Below, piece by piece: positions 48,605 to 59,640 of a stretch of DNA of 64,000 nucleotides. Every line of letters starts with the position of its first letter. The stretch's first letter is position 1. Below the pieces are notes generated by a model, which searched no databases, had not been told where the DNA came from, and worked only from the letters and a program-made list of their open reading frames with translations. The position numbers and the translations under genes are program-made. This DNA is from Eulemur rufifrons (taxonomy: Eukaryota > Chordata > Mammalia > Primates > Lemuridae). The stretch covers positions 46,350,001 to 46,414,000 of the forward strand of contig NC_090986.1 in assembly GCF_041146395.1 (NCBI RefSeq), in the 5' to 3' direction.

Positions 48605-48785
48605 TTAGTAAATACATGGAATAACGTATTTCTTACAATAGTCATATAACAGAGGCACAATGAATATCCCAATTTTCAAGTGAGGAAGTTAAATAGCTGA
48701 AATCTTAAGGAAATTGCCATGTGATGAACATTTAGTAAATGATAAATATGGAGATCAAAGTACTAAGTCTGATCCCAGATTCCAC
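48605..48785 (-). mobile_element. MIR SINE, antisense
   Basis: CCCAATTTTCAAGTGAGGAA, then GTTAAATAGCTGAAATC, and AGTCTGATCCCAGATTCC follow reversed MIR. It is strongly diverged. Confidence 0.65.
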
Positions 48786-50639
48786 AAACACACCCACAAC
48801 ACTGGAGCTTCAATGTCTCATTTACATAGAGGATTAACTTTAACAGAGGCTCATAGCACCATAAAAATGACTTGAACAAGTCAGATAAGAAGAGTACACC
48901 CAGAGATCAAAGCAATACTAAAATGAACATTTCCAGAAGTTCTGAATTCCATGTTTATTAATAAAATTATTACAACTGAGGACTGAATGTTTTTACAGAT
49001 TGCTAAGAGAATTGTTATAAAATGTAACCATGAGAGGGCATCTTACTAGTCCAATGCAGTTCTTGTGGGAGAATGGACTTTACTTTGGAAGTCAGTAGGA
49101 GGTAAAAATACAGGAGGTGAGTGTGAGCTTTATTCACTACTTACATGTTTAACAAATGAACCTTCTTCTTAGAACTGAAGAATTTCCATTTTGTAAATTT
49201 TGGAAGATGACAAAGTCTCCTATTCTTAAGGCTGAAAATACCTGCTCCTCTGCAAACTAAGGCATGGGCTGATGGCTTTTGTTTGAGCAATCTGATATAG
49301 GAAGCTAAATTTTTTAATTTGGTGATAATGACAGGCGGAATCAGAGAGAATTTTGTCTAGTAGTAGTAACCCTGCATTTAGGGGAGGTAATAGACATGAC
49401 ACCAGTCCTGAAGTCATCGCTGGAGTGCTGGCAGTGGAGCCTGAAGCACCCAGCTGTCAGCAGTAGCAGCTCACTGGTTTCTTTCTGTTGCGTGACTGAA
49501 ATGTTGATCCAGCCTTCATAATCTCTTTCTTCATTCCCATATTCTGAATGAAATGCCCACTCCACCTGCATATTTTGTGAAATAATATTATGTTAATCAA
49601 TTCATTTTCTTCAAAAATAGTCTGAATGTATTACCAGTGCTAGTCGGTAAGAACCTTAACTAACACAGACACTGAAATTAACAGATTCTTTGGGAAATTG
49701 GGGCATCAGGAATTGATCTTCTAGTTTGCATAAGATTAAAAGAAGTAAAAAAAATCTAGCCAATATTACAGGTTAAGACCACGGTAGCCCATGGCGTGCA
49801 CTGACAAAATATAAAATTATGATTTACTTGTGACTAGGCAAGAAGTAAAGGTGTTGGAGAATTGAGTTGTTACTGGCATAAAAGAATGTAAAAGGCATAG
49901 GGAAAGGTGACTTCTTCTAATGGCACCAATTGCCTTAAAGAAAGAAGATAAACTCAAATCCCTAACAGGGCATGGGCTGAATTTCAGGATTTTGTGATTT
50001 TATTAAAATAATTTTGAGCCTATTGCAATTATTTAGTAGAGATGACCAGGATTAGAAAACAAAATTAAACAAAATAATTAGGAGTTGTTTTATCCCTGGG
50101 TCCAATTAGGAAAAAACAGTACAAAAACAAAACGAAAAGCACTTAAGCTATTTTATTAGAGAACGCTTGTTCTAAGGAATCAATAAATAGCTAGTGCAAA
50201 GTAAAAGGAGGTCCTGGACTGACATTGAACAAATAAATGAGGGAAGGAGCCACTGCCACTAGGTCAGACAGAACGAAGGGAAGATGTGATTAATAAAAGC
50301 TAGAAGCTTACAAGAGGACCCCCTACCTCAGGAGGTCAGAAGACAGTCCCCTTGAAGCTAAGACTCAGATATGTGTAAAGGTCAGCTGGATCTATTATGC
50401 TTGAGGCGGCACAATGAAGCAGATTTTGGAACAAAATGCAGTTGCTTGGTGAAAAACCATCAAGATGATACACAGCAGAAAGGAAGGAACAAGTCGCTTC
50501 AACTACCACTTTCTCTTGCATAGCCTCTCACTAGCCCCTCCTATTGATGAAACCTACTATGGGAACAGTTGGAAAAAAGTACAGTTTGAGTTTGAGTTTC
50601 AAGTAGCACAAAACAGACTATAAAAAGGGGAAAAAGAAG
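48786..50639. other. No gene recognised
   Basis: This 1.85-kb stretch has no element I can name. The 50260-50560 part is less AT-rich. Two minus-strand frames at 49226-49571 overlap each other in different frames and have no recognised homology. Confidence 0.45.
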
Positions 50640-50765
50640 AAATGAAAGAGCTAATAAGTATGTGAGAAATGCCCCATCACTAGTAATCAAGGAATTACAA
50701 ATCAAACTTAAACAAAGGCAACCTATTATTCACCAAAACAGCTATGATTTCAAACCGTGATAAAA
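50640..50765 (+). mobile_element. L1 ORF2 fragment, sense
   Basis: TAATAAGTATGTGAGAAATG, CCCCATCACTAGTAATCAAG and GGAATTACAAATCAAACTTA, then CAAAACAGCTATGATTTC match the late ORF2 region of L1, diverged and short. Confidence 0.6.
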
Positions 50766-51305
50766 TTCAAGGTAGACAGCATTTCTATAGTGTTTAATGT
50801 AGGAAATTGCTATTTTACTCCCAACTTTTTGTTTAACTGTTATCATTGTGGAATGATAAAAAGTTGGGGGTGCAATAGTGATTCTTCATATTAATCAATT
50901 ATATGCATACTTTCAGGGCAATTTTTAATACTATTTTTTATGTTTATTGAAAATTAATTTTCCCCATTCAGGGGCTGTGTATTATTGCGAGCAAATAAAC
51001 AGAGAGATGCTAAAAAAAAAAGTAATTTTACACCTGTTTACAAAAAAATTGTGCTTGTAGGAAAATTCAGTGTAGACAAGAGTAAAGTGAAACTGAAACC
51101 TTAAAAAAAAAAAAGTAGATATGGAACTGTGAGACAATACCTTAATATCCAGCACATATGATGATTTACACTACTGTGGAATTTCCCAGACCTTGAATGT
51201 GAAAACAAATTGATCAGTAAAGAATTAGGACCTAAGAACTAGATGTTAGGGAACGTCTTCCACTGACAAGCTCACTTTGCTCTTGACCTTTAGGGATTTG
51301 AAGGT
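50766..51305. other. No gene recognised
   Basis: AT-rich. Short A runs lie at 51012-51021 and 51103-51114. An imperfect inverted repeat of CCCAACTTTTTG and AAAAAGTTGGGGG lies at about 50820-50870. Otherwise unassigned. Confidence 0.5.
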
Positions 51306-51342
51306 GGGTTAGGGTTAGGGTTAGGGTTACCCTAACCCTAAC
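51306..51342. repeat. Interstitial telomeric repeats, head-to-head
   Basis: From 51306 the sequence is GGG, then TTAGGG units at 51309-51314, 51315-51320 and 51321-51326, then TTA. It then switches to CCCTAA units at 51330-51335 and 51336-51341. The arms 51314-51326 and 51330-51342 are a perfect 13-bp inverted repeat around TTA. All units are perfect. This order, G-rich then C-rich, is that of two joined telomere ends, but the tract is only 37 bp long. Confidence 0.95.
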
Positions 51343-51599
51343 TACTATGACTTTTCTATCTGCCTAGATGCCTCACATAAACTATAAATAGGCAATGAGA
51401 AGAAACAGGATTTACTTTTATACTACAGAGGCAACCTCCTGGCATAGATATTTTAAATGAGATAAGAAATAATTATTTTGTTTGTTGATAAACACTGTTA
51501 TGGTTGATAAATATAGCATAGTTTTATCACCATTTTCTTTGATAACAAAACAAAATTAGTTTGATAACAAAACAAGTTGCTGAATTGGCATCCAGTTTT

Positions 51600-52280
51600 A
51601 GGCCTGACAAGTTATTTGAAACCTAGTTGTACCCTGTCACCTTTGGCCTAGTTAAAATCTCCCCCTCCTTGAGTGGCTGTTTAAGAAGCTATAGCTTGCT
51701 CATTCCTCATCTCACCATCCCAAACCCAGCACATCCCACAGCTGCTGACCATAATTAAACCTAATGGTCAACACCAGCATCTCTCTCTCCCTCTGTCTCT
51801 CTCTTTATCTCTCAACTCACCCACTGGATGAGCAATCTGCTGTCTCTGGACTCCCCATCTTTGGCCCCATGGGCACTCCTCTTTTCTCATGGGTCTGTAA
51901 GTAATAAAAATGCTTCTGTTATTTCATGTCTTTTGTTGTGCTGCTTCCTCATTGTGATTCACCTGACCCAGGCACCAAAACCTAATTCTCCTCCCAGTCA
52001 GGGTTCTCTGAGAGAGTGGCTATCTTGAATGAAATGGAGTCAGGTCAGACAAAAGCCACAAAGGTGTCGGCAGGTATAAACAAGTTCCCTATGAAAGGGC
52101 ATCCTGGTCACAGGTCAGACACTTAGGCATTAAGCCATCCGTCAGGATGAAGAAATATCCAGTGAAAGGCAAACTGTAAACATTCACAACCACCTCCTGT
52201 GAAGCCCTGTCAGGGCAGAAGGGCAGGGCTAGAATTTATAACCACTCTCCACGGAGAGACATCAAGACTAAATTAGCAAA
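51600..52280 (+). mobile_element. Probable ERV LTR-derived sequence, sense
   Basis: The segment is C-rich with a CT microsatellite at 51777-51813. AATAAAAATGCTTCTG at about 51904 is followed by TTTGTTGTGCTGCTTCCTC, suggesting the R/U5 of an ERV1 LTR ending near 51980. After it, GAATGAAATGGAGTCAGGTC onwards (52027-52270) looks like LTR or adjacent ERV sequence too. No boundaries or target duplications were found. Confidence 0.45.
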
Positions 52281-52801
52281 ACAACAAAAACAAAAACAAA
52301 TTGCATCAGCTGGTAAATTTTGCGGATCAGTTTAATAAATAGAAAAAGCTCAAAACATATAGTATTGCAATTTTACTATGTTTAAAACAGCAGATAAAGT
52401 ATAAATGATGAAATAAAAACCTTTGACGCAACATAGAAAATAAAATAAATTCAACTATTTAAAACATTTAAGAAAAACAGCAATGGAACCAAACTACAAT
52501 TTACCTGTACCTTTCATATCGTATGTTGCACTGCTGAATTCTCAATATCTGAGTCAATGTCTCAATACCATATCGCATTTCAATCATGCCTACCCATTGT
52601 TCTTATCATATGGGCTTCTTTTCTAATATCCTGTCATATTTCTTTCTACAGCCTTCACAATTTATTACACCGAGGACAAAAAGAGACCCAGCATGAAGGG
52701 ACAAAGCATGCACCAGGGGAATTGATGTAGATAGATTCTGGCCACCATAATACTGAACAATAGGATTTTAGCAAACCAGCAGTGAAAAATGGCTATTGCA
52801 A
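52281..52801. other. No gene recognised
   Basis: AT-rich spacer up to the tandem duplication. Nothing identifiable. Confidence 0.5.
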
Positions 52802-52923
52802 GGGATCAGGAAGTGGGGGAGAAAGGAGAAACATTTAGCTGACAATATAAAAAGGGCTACTTGGGATCAGGAAGTGGGGGAGAAAGGAGAAACATTTAGT
52901 TGACAATATAAAAAGGGCTACTT
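52802..52923. repeat. 61-bp tandem duplication
   Basis: Copy one is 52802-52862 and copy two 52863-52923. They start with GGGATCAGGAAGTGGGGGAG and differ by a single base (TTTAGCTG versus TTTAGTTG). The near identity points to a recent duplication. Confidence 0.97.
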
Positions 52924-53899
52924 TGTATAAGCAAAATTTGAGGCTCCTGATTTGGAAATATTGCCACCTAGTGTGAATTTCACATGCAGTCCTGTTGCCA
53001 TGGAGTGTTGCTAGTACACTTTATTAAAGATTTAAGGGCCCACATCTGCAGAATGTAGATTTATCATTAAATGCTGTATAACTGAAAAAAAAAAAAAAAA
53101 CTCACTGATATAATCCCATATTATTTTAGTTCATTTGAATATTTCCACACAATATCATGAACAAAAAGCAGCATAAAATGTCATACCTTAATAATTTAAA
53201 AAAATAATAATAAACTTATCCCACAGATACACCTTGTCACTCTTGAGATTTCCCTGTTATTTCCCTTTAATGATTTATTTATATTCCTGCTGTGATTCTT
53301 TAATGTTACACTCATGAAAAGTATTTTCACACTTAATGAAAAAAGAATGTATGTTTTATATTAGAGTCCTTATTTTCCTATTTTTCTGCCAAACAGCATA
53401 AAATAAATATTTAAAATGAACTATTTTTGCCATCTAGTCAGTAAAGAAAGAAAATCAATGTCGCCTTTCCTGAAAGTTAAGTATGGAATAGAATGCTGAA
53501 ATTCTTTGTGTGAGTGACATTAGGGCAGATGGTATGAATCAATATTTCTTTCTATCTTTCTTTTTTTGTTTTAAGACTTCTCTGGAAGTAGAGAGATACA
53601 TGGTGTACATAAAATAAAATTCTACTTTCCTTACTTGTTAAGACTTGCAACTAGCTCATATTTTTTCAATTATTTAAGGATATGAATTCCAAATATATTA
53701 CTTTTAATACTGAGCTAACATATCATGTTTAGATATAATTTTTAAAAATATGAAATCTTCCAAACAAATAATAAAACATATTTGCAAAGAAAAATAATAT
53801 GACAATATTGCTTTTTGCATTTTTAGCTTTCCTTTACACATATATCTTCCTTTGGAAAACCAGTTTTTAAAATAATTCCTTCAAATAAAATTTTTTTAA
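52924..53899. other. No gene recognised; A tract at 53084-53100
   Basis: A 17-base A run at 53084-53100 follows an ATTAAA hexamer about 13 bases upstream. This could mark the 3' end of a small retrocopy, though no source is recognised. The remainder is AT-rich. Confidence 0.45.
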
Positions 53900-54140
53900 T
53901 TTTTGATGGGAAATATCTTTATTTAATTATTAATCTTGAAAAATACTTCAGCAGGCAATAGAATTCTTTATTGGCATATCATGTTATTGGATATACTGTG
54001 TCATTTTTGTTTGTTTTCACAAATTTCCTTTTCAATCAAGTTGTTTATCCATTTTGGCAAATGGAATTTTTCTATTAGATTCTACGATCTTCTCTTCGTT
54101 TTTGACATTCTGCAGTTTTGCTACCACATGTCTAGAAATG
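53900..54140 (-). mobile_element. L1M/HAL1-type fragment, antisense
   Basis: AGGCAATAGAATTCTTTATT, GATCTTCTCTTCGTTTTTGA and TTTTGCTACCACATGTCTAG follow, in order, the reverse of an L1M-type region. It is strongly diverged. Confidence 0.5.
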
Positions 54141-54337
54141 GATTTCACATTTGGTAAATAACCAAATCAGAACATTGTATAATACATCAATCTCTGAAAT
54201 TTGAGTATTACTAATGATATGGGGGCTGACAAGAACATGATGCATTGGCTTACTCAGCTTAGAGTCCCCCACCACTGTCCCACATACAGAAGATAAAGAT
54301 CTTTGAAAGCTTCTGTACAAAATATAGATTTCAATAG

Positions 54338-56365
54338 ACATGCATTATATTTTCAAGTCAAGTAATGTGATGCCTCCAGCTTTATTCTTTTTGCTAAAGA
54401 CTGCTTTCTTTATTCGGGGTCTTTTATAGAGCATACAAATTTTAGTATTTTTTTCTATTTCCATGAAAAATGATATATGAATTTTGATAGGGATTATATT
54501 GAATTTGTAGATTCCTTTGGGTAGTATGGACATTTTTAATAATATTCTTCCAATCATGAACATGGGATATGTTTCATTTGTTTATGTCTTAATTTCTTTC
54601 ACTAATGTTTTATAGTTGTCAGTATATAGATTTTTCACTTTCTTGATTAAATTTATTTCTAAGCATTTTATTATTTTATTTTATAGCTACTGAAATAGGA
54701 TTGTTTTCTTGATTTCTTTTTTAGGTATTTTTCTTTTAGTGTATAGAAATACTACTGATTTTTGTATGTTGATTTTATATCCTGCAACTTTACTGAATTC
54801 ATTTATTAAGTTCTAACAATTCTTTTGATAAAGTCTTTAGAGTTTTCTCTATATAACGTCATGCCATCTGATCTTAAAACAGGGACAATTTAACTTCCTC
54901 CTTTTGAATTTGGATTCCTTTTATTTCTTTCTCTTGCCTAATTTCTCTGGCTAGAACATCCAGTACTGTGTAGAAAAGAGGTGGTGACAGCGGATATCCT
55001 TTTCTTGTTCCTGTATTAGAGGGGAACTTTTCAACTTGTCTCTGTTGATTATGAAGCTAGCTGTGAGTTTGTCATATATGGCATTTATTGTGTGGAGGTA
55101 CACTCCTTCTACGCCTAATTTGTTGAGGGTTTCTATTCGTAAAGGATGCTGAATTTTGTCAAATAACTATTCGGTAGCTATTAAGATGATTATAAGTTTT
55201 TGTCCTTCATTCTGTTAATGTGGTGCATCACATTTATAGGTGTGTGTATATTGAGTTATCCTTGCATCCCTGGGATAAATACCACTTGAAAATGATGAAT
55301 GATCCTCTTCATGTGCTGTTGAATTTAGTTCACTAGTATTTTGTTGAAGATTTTTGCGTCTATGTTCATCAGGGATATTGGCTTGTAATTTTCTTTTCTT
55401 GTAGTGTTCTTTTCTGGCTTTGATATCAGGGTAATGCTAGCCTCATAAAATTCTTTCAGACGTATTCCCTCTTCTTCAAATTTTTTGGAAAAATTTGAAG
55501 ATTAGTATCAGTCCTTTCTTAAATGTTCAGTAGAATACAACAACTAAGCCACCAGGTCCTGGTGTTTTCATTGATAGAAGACTTTTTATTATTGGTTCAA
55601 TTTCCTTACTCATTATTGGTCTGTTCAGATTTTCTATTTCTTTATGATTCAGTGTTGGTAGGTTGAATATATTTATGAATTTATTCATTTATTTTAGGTT
55701 ATCTAATTTGTTGGCATCCAATTCTTTATAATGGTCTTTTATAATTCTTTAGATCTCTGTGATATCAGTTGTAATGTCTCCTCTTTCACTTCTAATTTTA
55801 TTTATTTGAGACTTCTCTCTGTTTTTTTAGTCTAGCTAAGGGTTCATTGATTTTATCTTTTCAAAAAAAATAACCCAGTTTCTATGATCTTTTCTATTGT
55901 TATTCTGATTTCTATTTATATTTCATTTATTTCTGTTCTGGTCTTTATTATTTCCTTCTTTCTGATAACTTTGGGATTAGTTTGTTCTTGTTTCTCTAGT
56001 TCCCTGAGGTATAAAATTAGGTCGTTTATCTGGGATCATTCTTATTTTTTTACATACATGTTTATTGCAATAAACTTTCTTCTTACAATGGCATTTGCTG
56101 CATCACATGAGTTTTAGTATGTGTGCTTCTATTTTTGTTTGTAACAAGATATCTTAAAATTTCCCTTTAAATTTTTTTATTGGCCCATTCATTATTCAGG
56201 AGCATGTTACTGAATTTTCATGTATTTGTGAATTTTCTGAAATTACTCTGATACTGATTTCTAGTTTCATAACATTATGGTCAGAAAAGATACTTGATAT
56301 GATTTTAATCTTCTTAAATTTGCTAAGACTTATTTTGTTGCCTGACATATATTCTTGAGAACATT
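54338..56365 (-). mobile_element. L1 ORF2, inverted 5' part of a rearranged L1
   Basis: A 2-kb reverse complement of L1 ORF2 begins at GTAATGTGATGCCTCCAGCT. It runs through TATATCCTGCAACTTTACTG, AAGCCACCAGGTCCTGGTGT and CCCATTCATTATTCAGGAGC. These bases encode the reverse transcriptase part of ORF2 on the minus strand, broken by many stops and indels. Divergence suggests an L1PB/L1MA-age insertion. Its left end lies next to the L1 position where the direct part (56366 onward) begins, so both are halves of one element. Confidence 0.88.
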
Positions 56366-56633
56366 TTAACTGACTTCAAAATATATGACAAAATCATAGT
56401 TATCAAAACAGCATGGTACTGGAATTAAAAACAAACATATAGACCAATGGAATAGAATAGAAAGCCTTGAAATAAATCCACTCATTTGTGGCCAATTGAT
56501 TTTTGGCAAAGGTGCCAAGAACACAGAATGAGGATAGTATAATCACTTCAATAAATGGGTTTGGGACCATGGAATCTCCACATGCAGAAGAATGAAATTA
56601 GGCCCTTATCTTACACTATATACAAAAATGAAC

Positions 56634-56668
<35 letters not shown>

Positions 56669-57170
56669 AATACTGTTTATCCTTTAAAAAAGAGATAAAT
56701 CCTGTCATTTGAGACAACATGGATGAACCTGGAGGACATTATGTTAAATGAAATAAGACAGACACAGAAAGACAAATACTGAATAATCTTACTTATATAA
56801 GGAATGTAAAAAAAGTTGAACTCATAAAAGTAAAGAGTAAAATGATGGTACCAGGAGCTGGGAGAACGGTGGACTAGGGAGATGTGTGTAAAAGGATACA
56901 AAATTTCAGTTAGATAAGAATAAGTTAAAAAGATCTATTGTACACCATGGTGACTATAGTTAACAACAATGTATTATGTTATTAAAAATTGTTAAGAGAG
57001 TGGATTTTAAGTGTATTATTTCACCCCAAAATGATAAGTATGTGAGTTAAGGCATATATTAATTATTTCAATTTAGGCATTCCATAATGTATACATATTT
57101 CAAAACAATATGTTATATATGATAAATACATACAATTTTTATTTATCAATTTAAAAAATAAATGTAAACT
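56366..57170 (+). mobile_element. L1 ORF2 3' end and 3' UTR, direct part of the same L1
   Basis: It begins CTGACTTCAAAATATATGAC and continues CAAAACAGCATGGTACTGGA, TGCAGAAGAATGAAATTAGG, then a CA repeat. The distal part has GACAACATGGATGAACCTGG and TGGTGACTATAGTTAACAAC, ending in an A-rich 3' end near 57170. Consensus ORF2 between the AAATGAACC and TAGAATACTG blocks is missing, so there is an internal deletion of several hundred bases (estimate from memory of L1 layout). Confidence 0.88.
56636..56665. repeat. (AC)15 microsatellite inside the L1
   Basis: Fifteen perfect AC units sit at the point where L1 consensus has a short TATACACA-type seed just before GGAATACTATTC. The repeat probably grew from that seed and borders the internal deletion. 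Confidence 0.9.
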
Positions 57171-57199
57171 GAAAAGAAAAACAAAAAAGACAGTAGAGA

Positions 57200-57238
57200 A
57201 GTTTTGGTCCATGGGCTATAGTTTGCTAACACCTAGTG
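57200..57238 (+). mobile_element. Possible hAT-type DNA transposon terminus
   Basis: TTGGTCCATGGGCTATAGTT then TGCTAACACCTAG resembles the terminal part of a common mammalian hAT/MER element. It is very short and weakly supported. Confidence 0.3.
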
Positions 57239-57411
57239 TATAAAATGTATGTATAATGTTTACAGAAAAAGTAAAAATAAAGTGGAAAAATATATATTTC
57301 AAATATCTCTGTAGAGTTTTGACTATTAATCTTTTCAGTTTATATAGGATAATATTACAAATAGAATTTTAATTTTTTATATAGTTGAAATATTCATTAT
57401 TTTTTCCTAAG

Positions 57412-57560
57412 TTTCGATTTCTTCATTTGTAAAATATTACTAATACTGCCTACCTCACCATGTTGTGATGATTCAATGAAATAAGGCATGTAAAGCACTT
57501 AGCATATAATCACTAAGTTTTTGGCTCATAATAAGAGCTCAGTAACCACTTGCTGTTATT
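57412..57560 (+). mobile_element. MIR SINE 3' half, sense
   Basis: CGATTTCTTCATTTGTAAAA, GATGATTCAATGAAATAAGG and CATGTAAAGCACTTAGCATA are the MIR core and 3' part. The element ends around CTGTTATTGT. Confidence 0.85.
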
Positions 57561-57919
57561 GTATAAAGAATTTTGGGGTAAAAGAAGAATAAACTTGTAT
57601 CTTAGACATGATAATGAAATGTGCATACTGTTTTACGATTCTAACTCTGTCATTTATCAATCTCCAAGTAGCTGTGAGACTATTTCTGGGCTCTCTATTC
57701 TACTCCAATATCACCCTAGTTTAATTATTTATGACTCACTTAATTATTATAATGGTATAATAAATATTGATATTTGGTAGAGGAGGCCATCTCACCTTTA
57801 TCAATTTTTCCCTCAATATTGTCTTAGCAAATTGTGCTTGTTTGCTTTTCCATATAAATTTTCAAATAAAAGTGTTCATTTCCATGAAAAGAAATATAGA
57901 TGCAATTGTGAGAAATTTG
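57561..57919. other. No gene recognised
   Basis: AT-rich spacer with a 76-codon plus-strand frame (57550-57780) of no recognised homology. Confidence 0.5.
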
Positions 57920-58315
57920 TAAGGTAGAGGTAAGGTGGATATCACCTGTTTGTTTTTGATCTTTCTACCAATGAACAAGGCCAAGAAAATGTTACTTAAT
58001 GCTGCAATACTGTTCAAGTGTTCATCCCAGCTTGCTGGATGCCAAGAGGCAGTTGTACTGAGAGCAACACTGGTAACTGCAGTTTTTTAAATTTATTTTT
58101 TGACTTCTGTATCCCTTGATTTTCACTATATAGTGTTCCTCTCCTATAACGCAACCTCGCAGAAGCAGTCACCTGGCCTACATGTTACCCTATGTGAACT
58201 AAAAGCTTGGGGAACTTACACAGATGCTGATGCTCTGGCTACTGCTATTGCTGTGGGAAATAAGGTCCTTTTTCTTTGACCCAGGAATATTGTGTCTTTT
58301 GCCTCCACTCAAGAT
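57920..58315 (+). mobile_element. Possible LTR, sense
   Basis: The segment is less AT-rich than its flanks. The late part has TGTGGGAAATAAGGTCCTTT then TCTTTGACCCAGGAATATTG, resembling an R/U5 end with an AATAAG signal. There are no defined ends and no family. Confidence 0.35.
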
Positions 58316-58499
58316 ATTAGAAAGCTGATTTGTCAAAGACCTTTCACCTATCTTTAGGTGATGTGTCTTGATAACATTTCCAGTATTGATCTCAGAGACA
58401 GAAGTATTGTTCCTTGCTTTAAATTCTGATATAGTGTCAAAATATATTTTATTCCCTGCTTTTCACTTTAACTGATTTAATATATTTCATCAGTTCTGG

Positions 58500-59035
58500 A
58501 AATTTCTCATTAAAATATTGTTTTGAATATTGTACTTGCTTCATCTTCTCTATTATTTCTTTCTGTAATTCCTTTTTCTCAGATATTGACACATTCATCT
58601 TATTTTCCTGATGTCTTAATTTCCTTTCATTATCCTCCATTGTTTCAATTTCTTTTGCTACATTTTATAATACTCTCTCCTAGTTCATTAATCATCTCTT
58701 CTGTACATATTTTTAAATTAATTTGCCCTAGTAGGTTTTACATTTGAAAGTCTCCTTTTTTCTTCTATGCAAATACAATTTGGGGGTTTTTTCCACATCT
58801 GCTTATATTTTTCTTATCTCTTTATTTTTATACCTATCATTCTATAAGCTTTTAAACAATTTAAACTTATCTATTTTAAGTATATAGTTTCAGATTGAAA
58901 TACTATGAGATCAAGTTCTTGGAGTTTGTATCATTTTTGTTCTATATTGTTATTCTAAATTATAGTTGATGGCTTCCTTGTTTATTTTTTAATTATGAAT
59001 TACTCACAGTTTAGTAGCTCTCTACTACCTTTTGT
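58500..59035 (-). mobile_element. L1M/L1ME-type fragment, antisense
   Basis: TCCTAGTTCATTAATCATCT, AAGTTCTTGGAGTTTGTATC, GATGGCTTCCTTGTTTATTT and TATGAATTACTCACAG follow an old L1 segment in reverse. The 63-codon minus-strand frame (58449-58640), lysine- and glutamate-rich, is a reading through this region and not a gene. Confidence 0.6.
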
Positions 59036-59164
59036 AATACTTATGTAGATCCACCTTTTTCCGCTGTTGGTATTCTACTCCAAATTCCCATTTTGTAGAC
59101 TCAACATTTCTCGCATAGCAGCCACACCATACACCTCACATAGCAGCCACAGCATCAGCTTGCT

Positions 59165-59441
59165 GACTTTTATGGGGGTTTCAAAACCACTCTCGAGTAA
59201 ATTGATTAGCTAGAATGACTCACATGTAGTAGCTGTGACAGCAAAAGACACAGAGCAAGAGCAATGTAAAAGATACAAGCACCAGGTAGAAGCCAGAAGA
59301 GTCCAGTGCCCACTTCTAAGTCATTCTCCTTCCAAGTCTCACAGGACACTTTTTTCTCTATCATGGTAAACTACAGGGACACATGCAAAATGTCTCTGCC
59401 CAGGGAAGCCTATTTGATTCTCAGGGTCCAAAGCTGTTTTT

Positions 59442-59472
<31 letters not shown>

Positions 59473-59640
59473 ATTTTTAAAAGTTTCAAAATATTAAGGG
59501 GGTACAAAAGTTTTTTGTTACATGGATACACTGTATATTGATGAAAGTGTCCAAGGCTTTTATGGATGACTAGTCACATAGACACATTCTGTTACACAAC
59601 CAGTAATGGTCATAGAAACTCAGAACCACAGCAGTGAAAG
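59165..59640 (-). mobile_element. Old LTR-like repeat, antisense, split by an L1 end
   Basis: AAATTGATTAGCTAGAATGA with CTCACATG, then CCAGGTAGAAGCCAGAAGAG, follow a common mammalian interspersed repeat in reverse. The part after the L1 fragment (TTTTATGGATGACTAGTCAC) fits its continuation. I cannot name the family with confidence. Confidence 0.4.
59436..59548 (-). mobile_element. L1 3' UTR end, antisense, with (TTTTG)n
   Basis: A T run at 59436-59448, TTTTG units to about 59465, then AATATTAAGGGGGTACAAAA, GTTACATGGATACACTGTAT and TTGATGAAAGTGTCC are the reverse complement of an L1 3' end with its A tail expanded into a pentanucleotide repeat. Confidence 0.75.

Noticed and set aside
51306..51342. 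Telomeric repeats as a proven chromosome fusion site
   Set aside because: The tract is only 37 bp and lacks subtelomeric sequence on either side, so fusion is not supported by this window alone.
58449..58640. Minus-strand frame resembling a coiled coil (K/E-rich)
   Set aside because: It lies in an L1M antisense fragment; charged frames are expected from old L1 sequence.
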